From assembly GCA_033439265.1 (NCBI GenBank), contig JAVTVX010000029.1, positions 1,929,501 through 1,993,500 of the forward strand: a stretch of DNA of 64,000 nt. Reading direction: 5' to 3'. The notes below the pieces were generated by a model, which saw only the letters and a program-made list of their open reading frames with translations, ran no database searches and was not told the origin of the DNA. Position 1 is the first letter of the stretch. The number at the start of each line of letters is the position of its first letter. This stretch comes from Dillenia suffruticosa (taxonomy: Eukaryota; Streptophyta; Magnoliopsida; Dilleniales; Dilleniaceae). The position numbers and the translations under genes are program-made. This document shows, piece by piece, positions 27,000 to 38,884 of the stretch.

Positions 27000-28330
27000 T
27001 TGTACGTATTGAGTTTGTCAAGTGCATGGAACTCAAACTGGCTCTCTCTCTCTCTCTCTCTGCCTAAACCTGTTTCCCCTTTGGTTCTCTAGTCCTTTCA
27101 TGTTGTTTTGGAGGATTTTTGAGAAAGAAAGAGTCCAAACAGGTAAGGTTGAGATGGCTTGACTTTTGACACTTTGCTTGCTTGCTTGCTTGCTGTGTCT
27201 CCACTGTAAGTGTAAACTCTAATTCAAAAATGTGGGTGTTGCAGTTTCTGGCACCCAAGAATTTTGTCTCTCGGTTTGACCTACTGAGCAAATAATAATA
27301 CCACAGCTTTGCTTAGTCTAGTGGAGTGCTAAGTTTTTTCTCTAGGGTACTTTTTTCCAACAAAGATGTTCTCACTCTTCCTTCCAAATAATCCATGATT
27401 GGACCATATGCCGATATCTAATTGTTTTAATTGTTATTTGTAGTAATCATTTATGAAAATTTTTTGTAATATCAAAAATTTTGGGACATAGAAATCAGTG
27501 ACAAATTAACGATTTAATAATCATTATTTTCATAATTATTAAGATTCATAGTTTTGATAAAAAAAAATATATGTTTTAATTATTTTGATTGATAAAAAAT
27601 ATATGACGAATTAATAATTTAGTTGAAAAAATGACTTTAAATAAAAATGAGTGATATAAAAGAATTCGAAACTATTAAATCATTTCTTTTATTATTTTAA
27701 GTTTCTAAAAATAGTTTTTTATTATTTTTATTTTTTAATATTATTTTCTCTATTTTTACTTTTAAACTTTAATTTTATATTTTTTTCTTTTACCCTAAAT
27801 TTGTCTTTTAAATATTCGATTCTAAAATTTAAGATTAAAATTCATATTGCTGTTATTAAGAAGTCAATTTAAACTTTAAATGGCTTGGCTATATGTTGAA
27901 GTTGCACCTACTAATTTAATCTCTATCAATTATCTAGTGCGGGGGTTCACAGATCCATTCTTTTCCTTTTCTTTTCCCTTCTTTTAAAGCTGATATTAAT
28001 ATTTATGAAATTCTTAAATTATAATGAAATGACTTAAAATTATCATTTGAAAATCCAATATTATCATCGAAAAATCTTAAAATTATGGAGGGAAGACCTT
28101 ATGAATACTGACAGACACAGGAATCACAGAATCTTTCCCTTTCCTTTAGCTGGGTCAATGAGTGGCCACCTACAAGTTTGAATGTTGAGGGCTGAAAATG
28201 GGGTAAATGCCAAGCGACAAGGTCGGCCATGGCCACTTTGATCATTAATATCACCATGGGTTTGTGGTGGAAATGGATTGAGGCTGGACCCCAGAAAGCT
28301 CAATCCCGTTTTCCACCAAAATTATAAATG
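27000..28330. other. AT-rich intergenic DNA
   Basis: Begins with the likely CRK promoter, including (CT)n at 27043-27061 and a GCTT tetramer run near 27176-27193. The remainder is AT-rich with no gene or clear element. Confidence 0.4.
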
Positions 28331-28347
28331 TGAAAAGCTAAGGGATG

Positions 28348-28433
28348 GTCCTCATAGGACCGTCTAGTGTTATAAATTTTCTTCTCCCAATCTAATAATT
28401 TTAGATTCAAATCTTTGTACAAAAAAAAAAAAA
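28348..28433 (+). mobile_element. SINE family B, copy 2
   Basis: Box-A-like CCGTCTAGTGTTATAAA, box-B-like AGATTCAAATCTTTG, the TTTGTAC tail and a 15-A run. Flanked by a 13-bp target duplication with one mismatch (AAGCTAAGGGATG at 28335, AAGCTTAGGGATG at 28434). The intact duplication indicates insertion by target-primed reverse transcription. Confidence 0.75.
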
Positions 28434-28499
28434 AAGCTTAGGGATGTCTTTTATCTCTATTGCTCCGTATTTTTGTTTTTATTTTATTTTATTTTATTT

Positions 28500-28668
28500 T
28501 TTTGTTTTAAATCAATCGATATTTAAAATCATATTTCGATTAATTCGATTAAAGTATTATTGGGTTTAATTTAGCTGATAACTTTTTTAACGTAATTTTT
28601 TTATTTCCAAATTTTGATTCCAAAACTCGATTAGAGGAGTTAGTGTTCTTACCACTAAACCGACTATT
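28500..28668 (-). mobile_element. SINE family A, subfamily A2
   Basis: On the minus strand it starts with a box-A-like TAGTCGGTTTAGTGGTAAG, then a diverged box B, and ends with AATTAATCGAAATATG and TATCGATTGAT before an A-rich tail. The 3' part matches the copies at 43163 and 53240. No target duplication identified. Confidence 0.5.
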
Positions 28669-28916
28669 CACTTCATATTTTTGTGGTATACTTACTCGAT
28701 CTCTCATTTAATTGTTAGAGGATTATATGCGCTTAAGGCCCCTTCAGCCAAACATACCCAAGAAAAAGAGCAGCACTTTGTGAGGAAAGTCAAAATTTTA
28801 TATTAGATAGGTCATAGTATGGTAGAGATGAAGAGCAGAGATGATACAGCTTATACTTTTTAGAGAATAAATAGTATTTAAATTTTAGTAATAATTTAAA
28901 AATTTTTAATGTATTA

Positions 28917-28921
<5 letters not shown>

Positions 28922-28952
<31 letters not shown>
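28922..28952. repeat. (TA)n microsatellite
   Basis: About 15 TA units in AT-rich intergenic sequence. Confidence 0.9.
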
Positions 28953-28954
<2 letters not shown>

Positions 28955-29129
28955 CAAGAGAGCAGACCTCGCTTCCTCCAGATTATGTGCGGCGAGAGGT
29001 CGTGCAAAGTGTGTGATCTTGTGTAGTGGTCCAATTTTCACCGGTTAGCGGCGTATCAGCCGCAGCAAACTACAAAAATTCACCGATTTGCAAGTGAACT
29101 TGCTTTTTTTTATGTTGGGCTATTTTTTT

Positions 29130-29275
29130 GTTTTATATTGTATCCATCAATATATAAAATTATATTTTAATTAATTTGATTTAAAATTTATAACTATCTG
29201 TTTAGAAGTTACTTTTTCAATATACTCTATAATATGTCTAAGTCACAAGTCAAATTCTAACGCTATATCTCACTT
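29130..29275 (-). repeat. Possible SINE family A2 relic
   Basis: It resembles the reverse complement of the A2 tail (ATCAATATATAAAATTATATT then AATTAATTTGATTTAAA), but the head is too decayed to recognise promoter boxes. Confidence 0.35.
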
Positions 29276-29560
29276 CATCAACCAACCGATGTTGGACTCT
29301 CTCGCACTCTCTCTCAAAGTCAAAAAGAAAAATAAAAAAATCAGAGATTATTGGTTTTCTAGACATTTAGCGGGCTGTTCGGTGGTTTTGTTTTTTGATG
29401 ACAAACAAAAATTAAAAAGAAAAAAGAGCAAAGGCCATACCAAAACGAGCATAAGGTAGATATGGGCTCTGACATGGCCAACCCATTCTTTCAGTGGGCT
29501 CTGATGGGCTCAGCCTAAGCCCAAGTGAGCCCATATGTGAAAATTCAGCCTAGATAGCAA

Positions 29561-29644
29561 TTTTTTTTTTTATTATACAAAGATTTGAACCGAAATCACT
29601 AAATTGGAGAGGGAGGTTTGTACCACTAGATTATCCCCTTGGAA
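29561..29644 (-). mobile_element. SINE family B, copy 3
   Basis: On the minus strand: GGATAATCTAGTGGTACAAA (box A), CGGTTCAAATCTTTG (box B), then TATAATA and poly(A). It is flanked by CCTAGATAGCAA (29549) and CCTAAGATAGCAA (29645), a 12/13-bp target duplication differing by one inserted A. Confidence 0.75.
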
Positions 29645-29807
29645 CCTAAGATAGCAAATCTTGAATGCGGATATGGACTCCATTAAGTTGGGCATATTTG
29701 AGAAAATTTAACTTGTTTTGTTTTGATTTGACCATTTTTTCTTTATTACACGAAATTTAAATCTCAAATAAAATATATAATCTTTATAAATAAAATACCA
29801 ACGAACA

Positions 29808-29998
29808 GTTGGCATAGTGGATAGCTCGCTGCGTCCCTTAACCAAGATCACGAGTTCGACTCGTGACTTGAGTATGGAATCGATTATGTTGGGAGACCCC
29901 TATCCTCTAAGAGAGACCTTAGTTGGATTGATCAGAATTAGTCAGGACAAAATTCTAGATACCGGATAATGGACCAAGTCCAAGAGTATAAAAAAAAT
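29808..29998 (+). mobile_element. SINE family A1, copy 1
   Basis: About 190-bp tRNA-derived SINE. Box A TGGCATAGTGG (29810-29820) and box B GTTCGACTC (29854-29862) are near consensus for an internal RNA polymerase III promoter. The body block GTTGGGAGACC and end block TCTAGATACCGG are followed by poly(A). It shares its body with the copies at 42035 and 54203. No convincing target duplication found. Confidence 0.7.
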
Positions 29999-30270
29999 AA
30001 TAATTAAAATGTTAAACTTGAGACTAAAATTATCGATACGCTAATAATTTTTACATTAATTAATTTAGTCAAATTTAAATCTCAAAAATTTGAAAAGTTG
30101 ATTGATATATCTTTGAAAATTATCTATTATAACATCCGGCATGGATGATTACAAATTTAACCTGGCTATGGTGGATTTGAGAAGCACTTGCTCAACCATA
30201 GTCTCATGAACTAGCTCCTATAATTCCTAATCTGTAAAAGGTGTAAATGCTTCACTCCCATGATAGGTCA

Positions 30271-33264
30271 TCATCTGAAGATGTCTAACTTATTGTCTTC
30301 TAAACTGGGTTCCAACGCTGAACTAAAGGACTGTGAACCAGGTCGTGAACGGGGTACATAGGATTGGGACAATGAGTTGGACTGTGAATCATGTCGCGAC
30401 AAGGTTGCAAAGGAGTGGAAAGGTGACCGAAAGGACTGCGAACCATGTGGCAAAGAGGATGACTGCAGATAGGTTAGGATTTGCGACACTGAATAACTAC
30501 GATCAAAAGAGGATGCGGATACCAAAGAAGCAGATAGAGACGCACATTCATCAAAAAATGCAGGCTTTGATGGTGTAGGAAGATGTTCAGTCTTCCGAGT
30601 AAGCATACGGAGGACCATTGGCATGGTAGGGCGCAGCAAAGGCAACTCCTGTGTGCATAGCAGACCCACACGAATGGCTCTTGTGATTTCATCCAGATCT
30701 TCAATATCCATGCTCTTGTCGATAATTTCTGATATCGTATCCTCCCGATAGTGCTTCCAAGTCTGTAAAAATATGGTTGAACCCAACAGTTATTAGAGAC
30801 CGATAGCCAGAGGTTCTATGAAAATAAATGGTAAAACCATGCATGCTCAATTATTACCATTAGCTTAAATGTATATGTGCATAGAAGAAGAATGAGCATT
30901 CAAAGTTGCTGGGAGTTACCGCAGTAACTAAAGTGGAAAAAGAATCCTCTGATAGGAATTTGTTATTCTGCAGACCGCTGACAATTTCAAGTACAAGCAC
31001 TCCAAAGCCATATACGTCCACCTTTTCAGTCAAACGTCCATCAGCTAGGTATTCAGGAGCCATGTATCCACTTGAAGCAAGAAAAACATGGAAAATGTCA
31101 GTCTTTCATCATGGTCTACAAAAAAAGCAATTAATGAAAGGTTAGCCAATAATTGGGAGGTAGAAACAAGAGAAGTCAGGTCAAAGCTTACAAAGTCCCC
31201 GCAATGGCAAGAGCAACAGGGTTTTCCTCAGATGAACAAAAGCTCGCCAGACCAAAATCTGCAATCTTTGGTTTATATCTCATATCTAACAAGATGTTAC
31301 TTGCTTTGATATCCCTGTGAATTATCTGAAGTTGCTTGTGTAGATACTCTAAACCCTCTGCTATTCCTACAATTATTGCAGACCTCCTTTTCCAATCTAA
31401 CTCTTTCTTCCTTGCTGGGTCTGCCTTCCATGGTGAAAAGATGCATCAGGAGACATAAGTAAGATTGATGACATGGAGTTAAACGTAGAAAACCAAGATT
31501 GAATTTATTGTACCAAAACTAGAAGCAGAATTGATGTTCATTTCATGTGTCAATTTTCCAAAAACAGTTAAAGAGTGGGCACTTTAGCTTAATGTTCATT
31601 GCTAGCTTACCAAACAAAATGCAGTCAAGGCTTTTGTTGGGTAGAAATTCGTACACAAGGAGGCTACTTTCTGTGGTGAGACAATAACCAAGGAAGCGAA
31701 CCAAATTCTTGTGCTGTGCTTTGTTGATGATATCAATTTCATTGATCACATCCTTAGATTGACGCTTAAAATTAAGAGACAAACGTTTTATTGCAATTTC
31801 CCTCCCATCAGGTAGAGTTCCCTGTTTTTAGAAATACTCGTAGTGATCACTGAAGAGAGTAAAGGTCCCAGAAAGATACGGAGAGGACAAAGTATCAGGC
31901 ATTTGGCCTTTACCTTAAATACTTCACCATATCCTCCTTGACCAAGCTTACAGGCTGCAGAGAAGTACTCGGTTGCTTTCTCTAGTGTCGCGTGCTTGAA
32001 CTGCAAGCTTGCCTTTAGCACAGAAAATTCATTTTCCATGCCTTTTTGAGTCCAAACAGAAAGATAGCCATCGAAATAGAGATGAGAAATCTTTTAAATA
32101 AGGAAGCTACACATAAACAATTAAATATTTGTGCTGTACAAACAGATGCTATCCAAGAATGACAAACCCATTACTCATCTTTTGCTTTGACAAATACCTT
32201 CTAAATCATGGTGCTTGTTTAGTCGTCCATAAGAGAATTTTCCCAAGAAAAACCCTAGTGCAACAGCCAGCAAGCAGATCACGAGTATCTGGATCAGAAC
32301 ACTTCCTGCATGTGGATTTAGCAGGCAAACTCCAGGTATATGAACATTCTTATGTTGGAAAAGGCAAAATCCTTATTACAGAAAAATTGGATAAGAAAAA
32401 GCATGCACAAGATCTAATGTCTGTCAAGGAGCAAATAGGATGAAAAGCAAAATTCTCAAAAGCCCATTTCCAGCGGTGTGTCCTGGCAAGTGAGATATTT
32501 CGCATTCAATTCAAGGGCATGATGCCTATGTAATTGGTTTGAAGATGCCAATATAGAATGCAGGAACTCAGTCAGAGCTACCAATATCTTTGGTGGTTGA
32601 CATTCATCTTACATCACAATTTTTGTGCCACCATGACCAAGGGCTTTGGCCCATTACAGTCATTGCAAGAGGATTTAGGACACTTGGCAGTAGTGGGTCA
32701 TGGGTTCAAATAGCAATAGCTTCCTGGCAAATCAACACAGAATAGTGAAGCAACTTTAATATAATATGATGCCAAGGCAGCCATACCATGTATCCCGTTT
32801 TCCGGACTGAAATAATTGTGTTTCTTTAAAACTGAAAACATGGAGGTCAACAGGATCACAACTGACCTTGCATTAATGGGTCAGAGTGGCCATAAAATTT
32901 GTAATCACTGTAATGTAAAACGCAGCCAGCATTGATCACGCGTCCCTCTTTAGATGGCAGGCAATTGAAGGCGGACAAGCTTGCCTTTTCCAGGCATGCA
33001 GCACAATACTTGTCAGCCAGGCTTTTCCAGCAAGTTGCCATGCCATAGACATCCCCAACACCAAGTTTTTTGTGTCCACGTGCATAACCTTGATCTGCTG
33101 GTGCTCTCTTGATTATATCTTTTATCAACAGCCTTGTTGCTTGAGCCTGTTCCCATGGGAGAGGATCGCTGACAGCACAGCTCTTTCACCAATTAATCCC
33201 CAAAGATAGATCAGAAAATTTGCATAGGAGGTACAACTAAGAACTAAGATTTATAACTCCATCA

Positions 33265-33295
<31 letters not shown>

Positions 33296-33983
33296 AGATT
33301 TGAACACACTAAGGGTAGTAACTGCAAGAATAAATCAACAAGATCGAATCAACTAACCAAGATTTTGAGTCTGAACAAATTGCACAAAAATTACAAAAGA
33401 AAAGAAAGTGTTTGAGAATAATGCACAACAAAAGAACCATAACTTTTAGCAAATTTCTCAGCAAATATTCACCCCGAGGACAAAATCATGAACCCTAATT
33501 TCTGAGAAGCCCGGTGGACACCACATAATAACCATGCTATAGTGTGAGACGCAGAAAAAGCATTTTATATTCCCAAAACAAATTTCCATGGAATCCATAA
33601 AATTAGTTAGGTGCTGTGACTTCTCATCCTGGTTCCGCAATTTCTCGATAGAGTTCACAAATCTCCACAACAACATTAACTTCAGATTAAAATAACTCAC
33701 ATATTTAACATAAAGAATTTGTTACTAATTGTTTTATTCAGAATCCATAATTTCTCCAAATTCAGAGATATCGTTATTAATAACAACAAAAACAACAATT
33801 TCACATTCAAAAGTCAGCATAAATCAAATTAAAATCATATTAGAGTCTCAAACAGCCAGATTATCTAATTTTTCCAAATCTGTAAAAATCTCTAAACTCA
33901 ATTAAAAAACAAAATCAAACCAATTTAGATTCCCAATAACTAGTTTCTCCAGATAGTTCAAATTATTTATACCCCACAATTTC

Positions 33984-34036
<53 letters not shown>

Positions 34037-34473
34037 GACGTTACCTTGTGATCAGTAGTAGAGAAAATCTGTTGCCGGAAGTCATAATTCTCAACCCTAA
34101 GATGACAACCGTCCAAATAAATCCGACCGCCGTTGTAGGGAAAACAGCCGCCGAAAAGGGCGTCAAGTTGAATGAAACAAGTTTTGCAATCTTCTTTAGG
34201 CAAATCACTGAAACATTGAGCCATGAAGTAAATCTTATCAGGCTCATTGCCTTCATCGTCGGCCACGAATTTTTCCCGGTAAATTACGTCCACAGCTCGA
34301 TCCACGATCTTCCTATACGAATCAATGAAACCGGTGATGTTCTTCGGACGAGTCGATCGGCAAACACGCTTCATCACTCCTTCGCCGTTTCCGATTTGCA
34401 ATAGGAGAGAGAATGTTAGGGTTAGGGTTAGGGTTTGGTATATGCTGATTGTGAGTGAAAACGAAAAAGCCAT
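30271..34473 (-). CDS. Cysteine-rich receptor-like kinase, second copy, divergent subgroup
   Basis: A second DUF26 receptor kinase in the same orientation as the CRK at 24520 but not a recent duplicate: exon count and tail differ. Exons: 34473-34045, 33182-32867, 32305-32198, 32041-31914, 31821-31611, 31420-31192, 31070-30920, 30762-30271; all phases agree, 687 aa. Both DUF26 repeats keep C-x8-C-x2-C ([26 protein letters not shown]). The membrane helix is [20 protein letters not shown]. The kinase has GQGGYGEVF, Lys339 in [14 protein letters not shown] (Asp434), DFG (Asp452) and [23 protein letters not shown], so it looks catalytically competent. The C-terminal tail after about residue 600 is a long Ser-rich segment with SQS/SRxGSQS repeats, possible phosphosites. 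The ATG at 34473 begins a hydrophobic signal peptide; a long (CT)n tract lies in the leader (sense strand). Confidence 0.9.
33985..34034. repeat. Compound (TA)n(GA)n microsatellite in CRK intron 1
   Basis: A TA run passes directly into a GA run, immediately beside the donor site of the first CRK intron (donor GT at 34043-34044). Length changes here could affect splicing. Confidence 0.9.
34416..34436 (+). repeat. Interstitial telomere-like TTAGGG triplet inside coding sequence
   Basis: Three perfect TTAGGG hexamers plus TTT. On the coding (minus) strand they read AAACCCTAACCCTAAC and encode the Thr-Leu repeats of the CRK signal peptide. The unit is the six-base form, not the seven-base TTTAGGG usual in plants. 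Confidence 0.85.
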
Positions 34474-34566
34474 TGAATGAAGAGAGTGAGGGAGAGGTTT
34501 TGCAAAATTTTTTTAAATTTTGGACACAGAGAGAGGGAGATGGACACAGAGTAAGCCATGGAATGA

Positions 34567-34608
<42 letters not shown>
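34567..34608. repeat. (GA)n microsatellite in the CRK leader
   Basis: About 20 GA units just upstream of the receptor kinase start; on the sense strand it is a (CT)n leader tract. The same arrangement recurs at several genes in the window. Confidence 0.9.
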
Positions 34609-34613
<5 letters not shown>

Positions 34614-35059
34614 CGAGAGAGGTGAAGTGGATTTGGCTGGGATTGATCGGTCGAGAGAGAGAGAGCGCGGGCGGAAAAGACGAACAGAGTGGGCATTCGA
34701 AACGGATGCCCGTTTCGGGAAATTTTGAAGTTCGTTGGCTAAACTGCGCGCCCAGTGAGCTGTGTTGCCGCGTAACTGTTTAGCTATTATGTAAGAATGG
34801 CAATCACCGTAATTTTGAGACTTTTTTTCTTTCTCTTCTTTCAAAAGTGATCGAGTCACGTAATAAATTAGGAAGCCTAAATCGTTCGATTTAATCATGT
34901 CACGGTTTATCAACGAACTAGTTATTGCCCCGCGCGCGCGTTATATATATAGTTTTTTATTATATAAATATTTATTAGATTTATAATAAATTTAATATTT
35001 AAACTAAATTATTATTTAAATTAATAAAAAATATAAAGTATATCAATAAAAAAATATAA

Positions 35060-35984
35060 CTATTGGATTTTTTAAAAAGAGCAACGAATGAAATTAAAAA
35101 AAAGATAATAAGTGAAATAAAAAAATAAAAATAAAGAGGTGAATATTCATGGGCCTAATAAAAAGAAGAAAACTTATGTAAAAAAAAACCGAAGGACTCA
35201 AGAAAAAAAGGGGTAAAAAAAAATTAAGGATTTGAATGAAACAAATAAAAAAATTACAGTTTAAAAGTAAATGGACAATCATCTATGGGATAAAAAAACA
35301 AAAGTTGAAAAACTTATGTTAAAAAAAGACGAGAGACTAAAGTGAAAAAAAAGCTAAGTAAAGAAAAAGATTTGAATAGACAAATGGGGCAAAAAAAAGG
35401 AAAAACCTATGTCTAAAAAAGATGAACGATTTAAGAGAAAAAATTAGGTCAAAAAATAAAAGAGTAAGAATTTGAATAAAAAAAAAAACTATAGTCTAAA
35501 AATAAAGAGACAACCATCCTTGAGGAAAAAACAAAAACTAAAAAGAAAAAAACTTATGTTCCAAAATATCGAAAGACTTAAAAGGAAAAAAATTGGGTTA
35601 AAAAATAAAAAATGTAAGGATCTAAATAGAAAAAAATAAAAAACCACGGTCTAAAAATAAAAGGTAACTATCTGGGGTTAAAAAACAAAAGGGGAAAAAT
35701 GTATATTCAAAAAAGATAAAGGATTTAAACCAAAAATAAGTGGGTAAAAAAAAGTGAAAGAGCCTGAGTAAAAAAAAAAATATGGTTCAAAATAGATGAA
35801 AGACCTAAACAGAAAAAAAGGGGAAAAAAGCGCAAAGACTTGAATGAAATAAAAAAAAGGTGTGATCTCAAAAGTATAAAAGATTTAAAAGAAAAAAATA
35901 GGTAAAAGAGTTCAAGGACTCGAATAAAAAAAATGGGGTCCCAAAAATATGGAACGGCTATGTATGGGTGTTTGAAAAATTGTA
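35060..35984 (+). repeat. Degenerate A-rich tandem array, left part
   Basis: Diverged units recur with the same order of words: a GATTTGAAT-like word, a TCTAAAAATAAA-like word, then a CAACCATC-like word and A-runs. The TCTAAAAATAAA/CCATC pair is visible near 35255, 35500 and 35650. Spacing varies from roughly 100 to 250 bp, so it is an old array with indels. It contains no coding potential and continues beyond the Mutator-like insertion. Confidence 0.5.
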
Positions 35985-35993
35985 TACAATAAG

Positions 35994-36992
35994 GAGACAA
36001 GTACCAAAATAACATAAAAAAAAAAATTGTTTAAAACAACCCGAATGACAAAAAATTTCCCCAAATAATCCGAATTTGTCAGGAGTGTCGTGTCTCTAAC
36101 CCGCGACAAAGTCCAGAGAGAGAGAGAGAGGAGTCCGTGGGGGGAGGGAGAGAGGGGAGGAGAGCGGCGGGGGCGGAGGGGGAGGGAGGAGCACGGTGGG
36201 GGGAAGGAGAGAGAGGGGAGGACCGCGGTGGGGTGCGGAGGGGGGAGGGAGGGAGAGAGAGAGAGGGGAGGGGGAAGGAGAGAGAAAGGGGAGGGCGGGG
36301 CGGGGTGTGGAGGGGGGAGGGAGAGAGAGGGGAGGGCCATGGGGGGCAGAGGGGGGAGGGAGGGAGAGAAAGGGGAGGGCCGCGGGGGGTTTGTTGGGGG
36401 AGGGAGAGAGAGAAAGAGGGGAGGAGAGCGGCGTCGCCGCGCTCCTCCTCTGACTCTGTCTCTCTCTCCCTCCCCCCTCCGCCCTCGTCCTCCCCTCTGT
36501 CTCTCTCCTCCCCCTCCGCCCCCGGCTCCTCCCCTCTTTCTCTCTCCCCTCCCCTTCCGCCCCCCGTCGCGCTCCTCCCCTCTTTCTCTCTCTCTCCCTC
36601 CCCCTCCGCCATCCACCGCCCACCCCCCTCCTCTCTTTCTCTCTCTCCCCCGCCGCCCTCCCTCTTTCTCTCCCTCCCTCCCCCCTCCGCGGCCCTCCCC
36701 TCTCTCTCTCTCTCCCTCCCCCCTCCGCACCCCGCCGCAGTCCTCCCCTCTCTCTCCTTCCCCCCGCCGCCCCCCGCCGCACTCCTCCCTCCCCCTCCGC
36801 CCCCGCCGCTCTCCTCCCCTCTCTCCCTCCCCCCCGTGGACTCCTCTCTCTCTCTGGACTTTGTCGCGGATTGAAAACGCGACACAGTGTTTCGCATCTC
36901 CAACTCCCGATAAAGTCGTGTTATTTGGAGAAATTTTTCCCGTTCGGGTTGTTTTAAAATTTTTTTTTTAATATTATTTTGGTACATGTCTC
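35994..36992. mobile_element. Foldback Mutator-like element (MULE), non-autonomous
   Basis: A 999-bp element flanked by a perfect 9-bp target duplication TACAATAAG (35985-35993 and 36993-37001). The termini are inverted: GAGACAAGTACCAAAATAA on the left and GAGACATGTACCAAAATAA as reverse complement of the right. Inverted homology continues inward through AACAACCCGAA and CGCGACAAAGTCCAGAG. The left arm then becomes GGGGAGGGAGAGAG-type minisatellite and the right arm its complement, so the element folds on itself around position 36435. A 9-bp duplication and GAGA termini are Mutator superfamily traits. Long open frames on both strands are low-complexity artefacts; no transposase is present. Confidence 0.85.
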
Positions 36993-37001
36993 TACAATAA
37001 G

Positions 37002-37540
37002 AACTATACTTTAAAAATAAAGAAATGACCATCTGTAGAAAAAAGAAATAAAATATGAAAAAAATGATGTTAAAAAAAGACGAAATCTAAGTGGAAAAAA
37101 AGCGTGGGTAAAAAGAAAAAAAAAAAAGAGCAAAGGACTTGAATCGACAGGTGCAGCAACAAAAAGGAAAAAGCTTATGCCCAAAAAAGACGAAAGATTT
37201 ATGGGAAAAAGAAATCGAGTAAAAATTAAAAAAAAAGCAAAGATATGAATGAAAAAAAGTTATGGTATAAAAATAAAAAAACGATCATCCGTAGAGTCCA
37301 AAAAAGAGGGGAAAACCTTATATTAAAAAGGATTTAAGCAATGGGCAAAAAAAAGAACCCGAATGAAAAAAAAAAAGTTCCAAAAATATGGGAGAACTAT
37401 CTAGAGACATCTGAAAAGCAATTAAGAGTGCGATGAACAATGATAGATTTAAGCGAAAAGAAAAAAAAATAGACAAAAAAAATGTAAGGCCTGAATGAAA
37501 AAAAAAAAAAAAAACCGGGGCTTGAAAAATAGGGGACAAA
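37002..37540 (+). repeat. Degenerate A-rich tandem array, right part
   Basis: The same words and strand as the array left of the MULE (AAAAATAAAGAAATGACCATC near 37010, AAAAATAAAAAAACGATCATC near 37265). This shows that one array was split by the insertion. 37541-38490 is AT-rich with nothing I can assign. Confidence 0.5.
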
Positions 37541-38496
37541 TTGATAATTTGAGTTTATTTAATTTATAATTTATTTAATTCATTTCATATAATTATAAAT
37601 TATAATAATTCTCAACTTACTTGTAAATTCTGATCCCTTTACAAGTAAAATTTAATTTGATTTTTTCTTTCTAATGCAGTATAATTATTTATTGGTGCAT
37701 CCTTTATTTTTAATTTTAGAAAAATATTTTTTTTTGATTCCTTTAACTTGGAGAAATGCTATTTAACAATTGAAAAAAAAAGAGATAAAATATAATATAT
37801 AGTGAATCTATTTATAATTGTTAAAAAAAAAGAAAACTTTTTAACCTATTAACTTATGAGATTTTATCAAATTTTAGGTTCAAACTTTTTTTTGTTATAT
37901 AAGCGTCGTAAATATGAAAATATATGTGTTCATGAAAATTTTAATCTCAGTAAAGATATTTGAGTAAACACTCTTTACAATTTGAATATCTCTATAAAAA
38001 TCAAATTCACACGTTTATGACTAAATTAAAGAACGATTTGGTTGATATAAGGATGCTTGCTTAAGATATAAAATAATTAATAATAATTTTTTATTAATTT
38101 AAGTTTTTTAAATAGATAGTCAGATTATATAAAATGGCATCAAATTTTGAAATTTTTTTTTTTTTTTCGTCGTGCTATCTTTAAGATGATTTTTCTGAGT
38201 TTGAGATTGTGCAAAACTTTTAAACAAAAAAAATAGTGTTCCAATGGATAAAATGATTAAATCAGAATCCCTGCACCTTTTGCCCAATGCACATTAAAGA
38301 AAGTCGCTGGCCAATGGATACCAAATCAGACACTCGGGAAACCTGTTGGAAGGACAGATCAGGTGTAAGTAAATCCCGCAGCTGACAAAAATGTGTAGAA
38401 CTTGCCAAGCAATGTGATCTTTGAAAAAAATAAATCACATTTAGTTTTCCATGGCATTGCCATTATTTAATGGCTGGTGAATGCAGTAAAAAATGA

Positions 38497-38575
38497 ACAT
38501 GCTCGATTGCACCATGGCAAAATGCATTCTTGCAGTTAGTATGAATCTACGATGTTTCATCAACTGCTGTATTAC
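38497..38575 (+). repeat. Direct repeat, copy 1
   Basis: About 79 bp beginning ACATGCTCGATTGCACCATG and ending at ATTAC; nearly identical to 38885-38964, with about 310 bp of unrelated AT-rich sequence between. Too long to be an ordinary target-site duplication. Confidence 0.85.
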
Positions 38576-38884
38576 AGAAGTCAATACCCCATAGGGTTAC
38601 TGATAGAGTTTGTGACTTAATTATGCAACGAAGCAATAACAAATAATTTTTTCAAAATTGTAAAAGTTCAAATTCGTGATATATCTCAATCGGTGATACA
38701 GAATATCTCGGGAATCACAAACTCTGAACACGAACAACTTGTAGTTGGGATGATAGTCATGTATAACGAACTATCAACACAAAGTCACGACGTCTTAACC
38801 CTCTAATCCAATGATAACAGTGACACAATAATTCCCTTCTCGAAATTTTGTTAACCCTAAAAAACGGTGAGCAGACCCTTATTC

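Noticed and set aside
32640..32720. tRNA- or SINE-like phrase in a CRK intron (GTGGGTCATGGGTTCAAAT)
   Set aside because: A box-B-like word is present, but no matching box A, tail or target duplication was found.
35912..37032. Several 230-320 residue open frames on both strands rich in Gly/Glu/Arg or Ser/Pro
   Set aside because: They are mutual shadows of the GA/CT-rich foldback element, have no domain-like complexity and overlap on both strands and in several frames.
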